DNA of 38,684 nucleotides from CAZEDU01 sp964511185 (GTDB taxonomy: Bacteria; Myxococcota; Myxococcia; Myxococcales; Myxococcaceae). Position 1 is the stretch's first letter, and every line of letters starts with the position of its first letter. The stretch is taken from NCBI GenBank assembly GCA_964511185.1, contig CAZEDU010000038.1, positions 1-38,684 on the forward strand. The letters are read 5' to 3'. Made by a program: the position numbers and the translations under genes. Below, one piece after another: positions 16,298 through 24,480 of the stretch. The notes under the pieces are model-generated. The model was given only the letters and a program-made list of their open reading frames with translations, ran no database searches and was not told the DNA's origin.

Positions 16298-17440
16298 ATG
16301 CGGATCCCACCCATCGCGCTGCGCCCTCCCGCGCGGCCGACGCCCTCCAACTTCCCCATCGCCGTCGCGCCGGTGCGCCAAGCGCTGGTGAAGCAGCCCG
16401 GCTTCCGCCTGCTCCGCCCTGAGGAACAGAAGCCCCTCCTCGACCTGGTGAGCGGACCGACAAACCACTTCGCGTGGAAGTCCCGGCTGATGCTGGTGCG
16501 GGTTCTCGCCGAGCCCCAGTGGTCGGCGCTCGAGCCTCGGCAACAGGCGTGGACGCTGAAGCAGCTGATGCGGCCTCTCGGCTTGCCGGACTTCGCCACG
16601 AGCTTGGAGTCCCCGCCGCTCCCGCGACGACACGAAGCGAAGCGGCACGGCAGCTCCGAGACGACCTACCCGTTCGTCACCGGCAAAGAACCGGCGCGCG
16701 TCCACCGGGTGAAGGTGGGCGACAAGGCGGTGCAGCTCGTGCAGCCGAAGTCGCTCCCCGCTCAGGGCTTGCACCAACACTCGGTGGATGAAGTGCTCGG
16801 CGCGCTGGAGCGGCTGCCGCCGTTTCTGCTCGAAGGTCTTCACCGCGTGGTGTTGAGCCCGAAGTTCAGCCCGTGGGACCCGCAACTGTCAGGGCAACAG
16901 CTGTTCGACGGCCCCATCCGGCGCGTGGACACGGTGCTGCGCGCAGGGCAACGCGGCCGCGTCATCGGAAGCGGCGCGCAGACGAAGGTGGTGCGCGCGC
17001 TGAGCCCAGACGATGCCGCCGCGCTTCGACCGGTGCTGGCCCGCGCGATCAACGCCGACCCCGCCGTGACGCAGGTGGCGAGCGAAGCGCCGCACGCCTA
17101 CGCCGCGCTCCTCGGCGGCGACCTCTACTTCTTCCCCAGCACCCGGCCGAGCCATCGGGACGTGCTCTCGAAGGTCATGGTCCACGAGGCGACGCACCTG
17201 TGGGCGGTCTCGAAGTGGGGAGCCGATCCCGACTCACCCGCATACACGTCGTGGCTCCAGGCCCAGGCGGCGGATCCGTACCTCCCCTCGGGTCAGGCCC
17301 GCGCGGAGCCGGCCCTCGAGGGCCTTCCTGAGCTGAACGCGGTGCTCGCCGCGCACCGCGGGGAGGCGCGCAAAGAGATAGAGCCCTTGTTCCGCCACCA
17401 AATCGACTTCGTCACCCAGCACGGAGCCCGCTTTGATTAG
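16298..17440 (+). CDS. Putative zinc metallopeptidase with HEATH motif, no signal peptide
   Basis: I do not recognise the family. The 380-aa protein has a Pro/Arg-rich N-terminus (MRIPPIALRPPARPTP) with no signal peptide or membrane helix. Residues 291-303 read SKVMVHEATHLWA, giving an HExxH zinc site (His296, Glu297, His300) on a hydrophobic helix. A strand LLGGDLYFFPSTRPS precedes it. A Glu-rich C-terminal part (GLPELNAVLAAHRGEARKEI) could supply a third ligand. The subtilisin-like gene downstream overlaps it by 8 bp, so the two are surely co-translated. A peptidase role is inferred from the motif only; a toxin-like or processing protease are both possible. Confidence 0.65.
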   Translation: MRIPPIALRPPARPTPSNFPIAVAPVRQALVKQPGFRLLRPEEQKPLLDLVSGPTNHFAWKSRLMLVRVLAEPQWSALEPRQQAWTLKQLMRPLGLPDFATSLESPPLPRRHEAKRHGSSETTYPFVTGKEPARVHRVKVGDKAVQLVQPKSLPAQGLHQHSVDEVLGALERLPPFLLEGLHRVVLSPKFSPWDPQLSGQQLFDGPIRRVDTVLRAGQRGRVIGSGAQTKVVRALSPDDAAALRPVLARAINADPAVTQVASEAPHAYAALLGGDLYFFPSTRPSHRDVLSKVMVHEATHLWAVSKWGADPDSPAYTSWLQAQAADPYLPSGQARAEPALEGLPELNAVLAAHRGEARKEIEPLFRHQIDFVTQHGARFD

Positions 17441-18749
17441 GCCACTGATCCGCATCGCGCCGCCGGTGCCGCGGCGAATCGGCGCGCCGCTGGCGCGGGT
17501 GGGCGCGGATGACCCACTGCCCGCCGGCACCTTTGCGTCGCTCACCGCGCAGGCCCACGCGCTGCCGCCGCACGCGAGCCCGGCGGCGCGGGAGCTGCTT
17601 TCGTTCTGGGCGAGGCACCGCCGCAAGCTCGACGAGGCGACCAACACCGCCATCGAGACCCGCCTGGAGGGCGCCGGGTATCCACTGCATCGCGCGCAGT
17701 ACCTCATCGGCAAGGCGATGCCCGACACGGCGACCTTGCTCCGCCGCGCGGTGAGCGAGAACGTGACGGAGATCGACCGCACCTTCGAAGCGATCCTCAA
17801 GAAGGTCGGGCGCCCCACGGCGCGTGTCACCGCGGCGGCGGTGGACGAAGCGTTCGACCCGAATCACCCCGCGCTCCGGGGTCGGCAACGCGTCGACCCA
17901 ACTGGCCAGCCGGTGGAGTGGAACGCGGTCGGCCGAAACAGAAATCTCGCTGAAGGCGATCCGCGGCACGGCAGCGCGGTGGCGTCCATCCTCGGCCGCG
18001 GCAACCGCCACGTCGACTTGGTGCTCGTGCGCGCGCACGACAACACGCACCCGGTCCCGCCGCAGTACATCCGCGACGCCCTCTCGCTCGCCGTGAAGAA
18101 CGGCGTGAAGGTGGTGAACATGAGCTTCGTGGTCCGCGGCGCCGAGCAGGTGGCGGCCGCGCGCGAGGTCATCATGGCCCACCCCGAGGTCCTCTTCGTC
18201 AAGGCGGCAGGCAACGACGACGGCAGGCAGCTGACCGGTCAACGAGCCTCCGCGCCCGAGGTCGAACTCACCACCAACCGTCTGCCCAACCTGGCGGTGG
18301 TCGCGGCGATGGAGATGGGACGCAAGGGCCACTACTCGAACTGGGGCGCCCCGTTCGTCACGCACTTGGCCCAGGCGTATCACCTGGCCGCCGACGGCCA
18401 GGGCGGCTACGCGCTCTTCAACGGGACCTCCGCCGCGGCACCGCGGCTCTCATCCATCGCCACGAAGATGCTGGCGATCGACGAAGGGCTGCGTCCCGAA
18501 CAGACGCTGAAGATCATCGCGCTCACCGGCGACGCGCTGCCGCTCAACCCGCAAGAGATCAACCCGAACCTGACGTGGCGCGACGTCGCCGCGTCGGGGA
18601 CCCTCGCCCACAGCGAGCGCGCGCTCCACTTGACCGCGCTGCGCAAGCTCGTCCGCGGTGGAATGGGGGTCGGCGACGCGCTGGGGCACCTCGGGGTACC
18701 CGCTGACGAAGCCGCGACGCTCGCCGCGCTGCTGCCGCAGGTCGCCTGA
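17433..18749 (+). CDS. Subtilisin-like S8 serine protease, no signal peptide
   Basis: The 438-aa protein carries the whole S8 catalytic set: Asp138 in AAAVDEAFDPNHPAL, His179 in DPRHGSAVASI, oxyanion Asn261 in LFVKAAGNDDG and Ser333 in FNGTSAAAPRLSS. A strand-helix segment VKNGVKVVNMSF lies between the His and Asn blocks, as in the family. About 125 residues precede the Asp; they are helical and may act as an inhibitor or partner region. There is no signal peptide; the N-terminus is basic and Pro-rich (MIRPLIRIAPPVPRR), like that of the gene before it. The start is TTG at 17433 with GGAG 6 nt upstream, overlapping the previous stop by 8 bp. Confidence 0.85.
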   Translation: MIRPLIRIAPPVPRRIGAPLARVGADDPLPAGTFASLTAQAHALPPHASPAARELLSFWARHRRKLDEATNTAIETRLEGAGYPLHRAQYLIGKAMPDTATLLRRAVSENVTEIDRTFEAILKKVGRPTARVTAAAVDEAFDPNHPALRGRQRVDPTGQPVEWNAVGRNRNLAEGDPRHGSAVASILGRGNRHVDLVLVRAHDNTHPVPPQYIRDALSLAVKNGVKVVNMSFVVRGAEQVAAAREVIMAHPEVLFVKAAGNDDGRQLTGQRASAPEVELTTNRLPNLAVVAAMEMGRKGHYSNWGAPFVTHLAQAYHLAADGQGGYALFNGTSAAAPRLSSIATKMLAIDEGLRPEQTLKIIALTGDALPLNPQEINPNLTWRDVAASGTLAHSERALHLTALRKLVRGGMGVGDALGHLGVPADEAATLAALLPQVA

Positions 18750-18799
18750 GCCGGCCCACGACTCGACGCCTCGTCGGCGCGTGCGGTACATGACTGCAC

Positions 18800-20314
18800 A
18801 TGATCGAGGCTCATCGCAGTCTCCTGCGCGTTCGGGGCGAGGCCACCGCGACCGAATCGAAGACCGTCAAGCTGCACACCTTCGACGTGCCGGCGGGGGT
18901 CGCCGCGCTCGCGTTCCAGTTCGACTTCGGTCCCCGCACCGCCACCGACCTCCAGAAGAACGCCCAGCTCATCGAGGCCGCGCTCGAGAAGCACGCGCGG
19001 ACGCGCAAGGGTGATCAGGCGCGCACGCAGAACCTGAGCGAAGAGCGCACCCAGAATCAGCCGCTCTACCGCGCCATCAACAACCTGATGAACGCCGTGC
19101 TGATTGATCCGCAAGGCCGTTGGCGCGGCCGCTGGGACAGAAATCCCGCCTCCGAAGAAGAGGCGCTCTTCCTCGCGCCCGAGGTCTCGTCGAAGGGCTT
19201 TCTGCCCGGCGACATCACGCCCGGCCGCTGGACGGTCGCGGTGGAAGTGCACGGCGTGTTCGGCGACCCGGTGCGCTACGACGTCCGGGTCGACGCGCGC
19301 GGCCCGCTCGCCCCCGCCGAAAAGGAGAGCCTCGGCGGCCCCGCCGGACAGGGAGCGCGGGTGAAGAAGCCCCGCCGCGCCGCGGGTTGGTTCTTCGGCG
19401 AGATGCACTCGCACACCGTGCACAGCGACGGCCGCCACGAGCTGTACGACCTGGCCGCGCGCGGCGCGAAGCTCGGCATCGACTTCATCTGCTTGACCGA
19501 CCACAACACGACGTCCGGCCTGCTCGACTTGGAGGACCTGCCCATCACCATCGTGCCGGGCTGCGAGCTGACCACCTACCACGGGCATCACCCGGTCTAC
19601 GGAACCACCGAGCTGGTGCCCTGGCACCTGGACGGAAAGGTCCTCTCGCTCAAAGAGATGGCGCCGACGCTGCGCAAGCTCGGAGCGCTCATCTCGGTCG
19701 CGCATCCCTTTCGCATCGGCGACCCCATCTGCACCGGCTGCCGCATGCCCGACGACCTGGATCCCGCGGACTTTGAGCTGTTCGAGGTCTGGTACCGGCG
19801 GTGGGACGCGTCGGAGATCGACAATCAAGCCGCGTACGACCTGTGGAATGATTTCTGGCGGCGCGGGCGGCGCATCACCGCGGTGGCCGCGCGCGACTGG
19901 CACGGCCCATCGCAGGAAGGTCCCTTCCCCGGCCCCATGGCGTTCACCGGCGTGTACGGCACCGACGACTCGGCCAAGTCGATTCTCGACGGCCTGCGGC
20001 GCGGCGAAGTCATCCTCAGCGGCGGCCCCATCGCCGACTTCTCGCTGCACGCCGAAAACAACTCGGCGCGCGTGGGAGGCACCTTGCGCTCCAGCGGCAA
20101 GGTCGAGGCACGGCTCATCCTTTCGCGCATGGAGGGCCCCGGCGAGCTGCGCCTCCTGCGAAACGGAGAGGTGGTCCACCAGACGAAAGTCGCGGGCGAT
20201 GGAGCGCTCTCGCTCGACGATGGGCTCACCAAGCCCGGTTGGTACCGCGCCGAGGTGTGGCGCGACGGCTTGCCCAAGGTGCTCACCAACCACATCGTCT
20301 TGGAGCCCGCGTGA
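18800..20314 (+). CDS. CehA/McbA-type PHP-domain metallohydrolase
   Basis: Predicted metal-dependent phosphoesterase or hydrolase of the PHP superfamily. In the 504-aa protein the first ~190 residues form a beta-rich N-terminal domain (RVRGEATATESKTVKLHTFD, and GRWTVAVEVHGVFGDPVRYD). The PHP core follows: GEMHSHTVHSDG (His203, His205, Asp210), ICLTDHNTTSG (Asp234, His235), VPGCELTTYHGHH (Glu256, His261), LISVAHPF (His302) and VAARDWHGP (Asp366, His368). All metal ligands are present. A C-terminal beta domain follows (about 400-504). There is no signal peptide. Members annotated as CehA act on carbaryl, but that substrate should not be assumed. The gene stops 14 bp before the propeller lipoprotein. 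Confidence 0.85.
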   Translation: MIEAHRSLLRVRGEATATESKTVKLHTFDVPAGVAALAFQFDFGPRTATDLQKNAQLIEAALEKHARTRKGDQARTQNLSEERTQNQPLYRAINNLMNAVLIDPQGRWRGRWDRNPASEEEALFLAPEVSSKGFLPGDITPGRWTVAVEVHGVFGDPVRYDVRVDARGPLAPAEKESLGGPAGQGARVKKPRRAAGWFFGEMHSHTVHSDGRHELYDLAARGAKLGIDFICLTDHNTTSGLLDLEDLPITIVPGCELTTYHGHHPVYGTTELVPWHLDGKVLSLKEMAPTLRKLGALISVAHPFRIGDPICTGCRMPDDLDPADFELFEVWYRRWDASEIDNQAAYDLWNDFWRRGRRITAVAARDWHGPSQEGPFPGPMAFTGVYGTDDSAKSILDGLRRGEVILSGGPIADFSLHAENNSARVGGTLRSSGKVEARLILSRMEGPGELRLLRNGEVVHQTKVAGDGALSLDDGLTKPGWYRAEVWRDGLPKVLTNHIVLEPA

Positions 20315-20328
20315 GGTCGCCTGCGCCT

Positions 20329-22632
20329 ATGTCTCGTCTATCGCTGCTCGCTCCTCTCCTGTTCTTCGCGTGCACCTGCGGTCCCGCGGGAGCGCCGCCT
20401 CGGCTCTCGGTCTTGCCGAGCGCCATCGACTTCGGCGAGCGGCTGCCGGGGTTCAGCCAAGCAGCGCAGCTCACCCTGACCAACACCGGCGGCCAGATGC
20501 TGCGCATCGAGTCGGCCACGCTCGATGGCACGCAGGCCTCGGTGTTCCGCTTCGACGGTGTGCCGGAGGAGCTCTCCTCGGGCGACGCCGCCGCGATGAC
20601 GGTCTCCTTCGTCCCGCCTTCGGCCGAAGGCAGCTACGCGGCGACGCTCGTCTTCCGCACCAACTCGCTCGAGACGCCCGAGGTCACCGTCGAGCTGCAG
20701 GGCGTCAGCTCGCTCAACTGCTCCTTCGGTCGGACCGCGTGCAGTGGCGCCTGCCTCGACTTGAGCACCAACGTCGAGCACTGCGGCGCCTGCAACAACA
20801 AGTGCGCGGCCGGCCAGGCCTGCGTGAGCAGCGCCTGCCAGTGCGTTCCCGTGACCTGCGCGTTCCTGAGCAAGGACTGCGGCACGCTGCCCGATGGGTG
20901 CGGAGGCACTTTGGCGTGCGGGCCGTGCTCCGGCACCCAGGTGTGCGGCGGCGGCGACAGCCTCAACGTGTGCGGCGAAGGCCGCGTCTGCTCGCCGCAC
21001 CGCCTGTGCTGGGAGCAGCCGCTGCCCACGGGTACCCCCGTGCGCGGGCTGTTCGCGCTCTCGTCCAACGCGGTGTGGGCGGTCGGCGACCACGGCCTGG
21101 TGATGCGCTGGGACGGCGCGCGGTGGACCGGCTTCCCGTCGGGCACCACGAGCACGCTGCGCTCGGTGTGGGCCGCATCGGCGAGCGAAGCGTGGGCGGT
21201 GGGCGACGACGGCGTGGTCTTGCGGTTCGACGGCCAAGAGTGGGTCGGCAGCACGCAGAGCACGGGCGCGCTGCGCGGCGTGTGGGGCGCGGGCGCGTCG
21301 AACGTCTGGGCGGTGGGCGCGCTCGGCCGCATTCAGCATTGGAATGGCACGGGCTGGGCGGAGGCCAGCAGCGGCGTCGACGCGGGCCTGCGCGCGGTAC
21401 ACGGCTCGGGCGCGAGCGACGTCTGGGCGGTGGGAGAGAACGGCACCGCGCTGCGCTGGAACGGGAGCAGCTGGCAGCCGACCACCACCAACGACGCGCG
21501 CGCGCTGAACGCCGTGCGCGCGGTCTCGCCCACCGAAGCGTGGGCCGCGGGGGAAGGCGGCGTGCTCTTGCACTTTCAGAGCGGCAGCTGGTCCGCGCCG
21601 GCGAGCGGGACGGGTGAGCCATTGCACGCGCTGGGCGGCACGGGAGGCGCGCTGGTCGCGGTGGGCGCGCAAGGCTGGGTCGTCCCCGTCTCCGGCGGCG
21701 CGTCGCAGCTGAGCGGCAACCCGAACCTCTACGCCGTGAGCGACGACCTTTGGGCGGGCGGCGAACGGCTGGAGCGCTCCGACGGTGGCGCTTGGTCGAC
21801 GTTCACCACGCGCGCGGTGTCGGAAGGCACCACGCTGAACCGCGTGCACGGCATCTCGAAGACCGAGCTCTGGGCCATCGGCGGAGATCCGTCAGGCCCC
21901 ACCGGCGCGGCGCTGCACGGCGGCGGGAGCGGCTGGAGCTTCGAGTCGATGCCGCTGGCGCGCGTGTACCACGGGCTCTGGGTCGGCAGCGCCACCGACG
22001 CGTGGGCGGTCGGTGAGGGCGGCGCGATCGCGCGGTGGAACGGCAGCAGCTGGGCCAACGTCACCAGCCCGACCGCGCAGCACCTGTATGACGTCGCCGC
22101 GCTGGGCGCCAACGTGTTCGCGGTCGGCGCGCAGGGCACGCTTATCCGCTCGACGTCGGGCGTGTGGAACGACGAGGCGCACCCGGCCGGCACCGCCGAG
22201 CTGCGCGCCATCGCCCTCGCCAGCCCCACCCGCGCGTTCGCCGTCGGCGCAAACGGCGTCGCGCTGCAGTGGAACGGCAGCACCTGGTCGACGCTCGCGA
22301 CGTCGACCACCGAGCGGCTGCTCGACGTGGCGATCATCACGCAGAACGACGTCTGGGCGGTCGGCGAGAACGGAACGGTCCTGCGCGCGACCGGCGGCGC
22401 GTTCGCGGCAGTTCCGTTCCCCCACGCCACGCGCTTGTCCGGCGTGTTCCCCGTCGCGGCGGATCAGGTCTGGGTGGTGGGCGACCAGGGCGCGGTCTAC
22501 TTGTGGAACGGCTCCGCCTGGTCCGCGCGCGAGAGCGGAACGCGGCGCGACTTGAAGCACATCTGGGGCCTGGGCGCCGACGACTTCTGGATTGTCGGCG
22601 AGGGCGGCGCGCTGCTTCGGCACCGCCCGTGA
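20329..22632 (+). CDS. Lipoprotein: Hydin-like domain, Cys-rich segment, WAVG-repeat propeller
   Basis: The 767-aa protein has a lipoprotein signal with Cys in the FFACTCG region. An ASPM/SPD-2/Hydin-like Ig domain follows (about 28-130, RLSVLPSAIDFGERLPG and LTLTNTGGQMLRIES). A Cys-rich segment comes next (about 135-235), with CSGACLDLSTNVEHCGACNN and CVSSACQC, as seen in many myxobacterial surface proteins. The remaining ~530 residues hold about 13 repeats of the form VWAVGxxGxxxRWNGxxW, one every 40-45 residues, which should fold as one or two beta-propellers. No catalytic residues are evident, so a surface binding or scaffold role is likely. The start ATG is 14 bp after the PHP gene, suggesting co-transcription. 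Confidence 0.8.
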   Translation: MSRLSLLAPLLFFACTCGPAGAPPRLSVLPSAIDFGERLPGFSQAAQLTLTNTGGQMLRIESATLDGTQASVFRFDGVPEELSSGDAAAMTVSFVPPSAEGSYAATLVFRTNSLETPEVTVELQGVSSLNCSFGRTACSGACLDLSTNVEHCGACNNKCAAGQACVSSACQCVPVTCAFLSKDCGTLPDGCGGTLACGPCSGTQVCGGGDSLNVCGEGRVCSPHRLCWEQPLPTGTPVRGLFALSSNAVWAVGDHGLVMRWDGARWTGFPSGTTSTLRSVWAASASEAWAVGDDGVVLRFDGQEWVGSTQSTGALRGVWGAGASNVWAVGALGRIQHWNGTGWAEASSGVDAGLRAVHGSGASDVWAVGENGTALRWNGSSWQPTTTNDARALNAVRAVSPTEAWAAGEGGVLLHFQSGSWSAPASGTGEPLHALGGTGGALVAVGAQGWVVPVSGGASQLSGNPNLYAVSDDLWAGGERLERSDGGAWSTFTTRAVSEGTTLNRVHGISKTELWAIGGDPSGPTGAALHGGGSGWSFESMPLARVYHGLWVGSATDAWAVGEGGAIARWNGSSWANVTSPTAQHLYDVAALGANVFAVGAQGTLIRSTSGVWNDEAHPAGTAELRAIALASPTRAFAVGANGVALQWNGSTWSTLATSTTERLLDVAIITQNDVWAVGENGTVLRATGGAFAAVPFPHATRLSGVFPVAADQVWVVGDQGAVYLWNGSAWSARESGTRRDLKHIWGLGADDFWIVGEGGALLRHRP

Positions 22633-22648
22633 GCGCCGCGGCGTTGTC

Positions 22649-23842
22649 TCATTTGAGCAGCCCGTGCGGATCCAGCACGTACTTGCGCGCCTGGCCCGCG
22701 TCGAACTCGTGGTAGCCGCGCGGCGCGTCGTCCAGCGGGATGACGGTGGCGTTCACGATTTTCGCGATGGGCAGCCGGTCGTTCAGAATCGCCCGCATCA
22801 GCATGCGGTTGTACCGGAGCACCGGCGTCTGGCCCGTCGAGAAGCGCAGCGACTTGGCCCAACCCAATCCGAAGCGCATGCGCAGGCTCCCGTGCTTGGC
22901 CGCCTCGTCTTTGGAGCCGGGGTCCTCGGTGACGTAGAGCCCGGGCACGCCGATGCCGCCAGCTGGGCGCGTGATGCCCATGAGTGAGTTGAGCACGACC
23001 GCGGGCGCCTCGGTGCCGTGCTGCGCGCCGTGGCCGTGGGCCTCGAACCCCACCGCGTCCACCGCCGCGTCGACCTCGGGGACGCCGAGGATGTCCTCGA
23101 TGAGCTCCTCGAGCTTGTCGCTCTTCTTCAGGTCGACGGGCTCGAAGCCCACGGACTTGGCGTGCGCCAACCGATCTGCGTTCACGTCGCCGATGAGGAC
23201 GTTGGCCGCGCCGAGAATCCTCGCCGAGGCCGCCGCGGCCAGGCCGACGGGGCCAGCGCCGGCGACGTAGACGGTGGCGCCGACGCCCACGCCGGCGGTG
23301 ACCGCCCCGTGGAAGCCGGTGGGCAGAATGTCCGACAGCATGGTGAGGTCGCGCATCTTCTCCATCGCCTGGTCTTTGTCCGGAAAGGCGATGAGGTTGA
23401 AGTCCGCGTAAGGCACCATCACGTACTCGGCCTGGCCGCCGATCCAGCCGCCCATGTCCACGTAGCCGTACGCGCCGCCCGCGCGGTCTTCGTTGACGTT
23501 GAGGCAGACGCCCGTCTGCTGCTCGCGGCACATGCGGCAGCGGCCGCAGGCGACGTTGAACGGCACCGTCACCCAGTCGCCCACCGAGAGGAACTCCACG
23601 TCTTTGCCCTTCTCGATGATCTCACCCGTTATCTCGTGGCCGAGGACCAGCCCTTTGGGCGCCGTGGTCCGGCCGCGCACCATGTGCTGATCCGACCCGC
23701 AGATGTTGGTCGAGATCACCTTGAGGATGACCCCGTGCCCGATGGCCTTGCCCTTGGGGTTGACCATCTTCGGATAGGGAATCGACTGGACCTCGACCTT
23801 GCCCGGCCCCATGTAGACGACGCCGCGGTTCTCCGTGCTCAT
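22649..23842 (-). CDS. fdhA: Glutathione-independent formaldehyde dehydrogenase, zinc-dependent
   Basis: Zinc-containing medium-chain dehydrogenase that oxidises formaldehyde to formate with NAD, without glutathione. The 397-aa length fits the Pseudomonas-type enzyme. Visible features: catalytic zinc Cys48 in NICGSDQHMVRGR, His69-Glu70 in LGHEITGE and Asp171 in LSDILPTGFHG. The structural zinc lobe has Cys99, 102, 105 and 113 in CGRCRMCREQQTGVC. The NAD site is VYVAGAGPVGLAAA (from 191), followed by an acidic residue in IGDVNADRL, consistent with NAD preference. The start overlaps the stop of the GlcG-like gene by 4 bp, so the pair is one operon. It is convergent with the propeller gene, only 16 bp between stops. 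Confidence 0.9.
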   Translation of the reverse strand: MSTENRGVVYMGPGKVEVQSIPYPKMVNPKGKAIGHGVILKVISTNICGSDQHMVRGRTTAPKGLVLGHEITGEIIEKGKDVEFLSVGDWVTVPFNVACGRCRMCREQQTGVCLNVNEDRAGGAYGYVDMGGWIGGQAEYVMVPYADFNLIAFPDKDQAMEKMRDLTMLSDILPTGFHGAVTAGVGVGATVYVAGAGPVGLAAAASARILGAANVLIGDVNADRLAHAKSVGFEPVDLKKSDKLEELIEDILGVPEVDAAVDAVGFEAHGHGAQHGTEAPAVVLNSLMGITRPAGGIGVPGLYVTEDPGSKDEAAKHGSLRMRFGLGWAKSLRFSTGQTPVLRYNRMLMRAILNDRLPIAKIVNATVIPLDDAPRGYHEFDAGQARKYVLDPHGLLK

Positions 23843-24252
23843 CGCCGCCCCCCGTTCTCGAAGGCGGCCGCGCCCGCGGTGGCGACCACGTGGTCCTGCT
23901 CGCCGCTGCCGCCGCTCACGCCCACCGCGCCGACGACCTTGCCGCCCCGCCGAAGCGGCACGCCGCCCGCGAAGACCATCACCCGGCCGCCGTTCGACAC
24001 GTGGATGCCGAAGAACTGCCCGCCCGACTGGGAGTGCGTGGCCAGGTCCCTGGTCGAGATGTCGAACGCCCGCGCGGTGAACGCCTTGTTGATGGAGATG
24101 TCGATGCTGCCCAGCCACGCGCCGTCCATGCGCACGTGGGTGATGAGGTTCCCGCCCTCGTCCGCCACGGCGATGTTCATCGGCTGGTTGATCTCCTTCG
24201 CCTTCTTCTCCGCCGCCTCGACGACGCGGCGCGCTTCCTCGAGCGAAATCAT
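23839..24252 (-). CDS. GlcG/HbpS family heme-binding-like protein
   Basis: Small protein of the GlcG/HbpS/DUF336 family. Members bind heme or small ligands, or act as accessory proteins in catabolic operons. The 137-aa protein starts MISLEEARRVVEAAEKKAKE, then PMNIAVADEGGNLITHVRMD, then SINKAFTARAF, GRVMVFAGGVPL and GGKVVGAVGVSGGSGEQD, the family's conserved series ending in a Gly-rich loop. No signal peptide is present, so it should be cytoplasmic. ATG 24252 is chosen because GGAGGA lies just upstream; an upstream in-frame ATG adds a Pro/Ser-rich non-conserved leader. It is the first gene of a two-gene operon with the formaldehyde dehydrogenase. Confidence 0.85.
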   Translation of the reverse strand: MISLEEARRVVEAAEKKAKEINQPMNIAVADEGGNLITHVRMDGAWLGSIDISINKAFTARAFDISTRDLATHSQSGGQFFGIHVSNGGRVMVFAGGVPLRRGGKVVGAVGVSGGSGEQDHVVATAGAAAFENGGRR

Positions 24253-24480
24253 GTGTCCTCCGGGGGATGAAACGGGTGAGCGCGGAAGGTGGATCCGCAC
24301 CGCCGCCAGCAGAACCGTCCGGAAGTCTCATCGCCCCGGAGAGGTCCACCGGCGCACATTCCGCGCGCCGAAGGGTCAGGACGCAGACGTCGGCGCCACG
24401 CGGCGCAAGGGCGACCAGAACAGAACGCACGCGTGACAACGGGCAACGCGCCGTTTGGCATCCGCTCGGGCTGTCGGTAC

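Noticed and set aside
16079..16885. Minus-strand frame with Val-Asp and Val-Tyr alternation through the hexanucleotide repeat
   Set aside because: The alternation arises directly from the 6-bp DNA repeat, and the frame continues antisense to the HEATH-motif gene.
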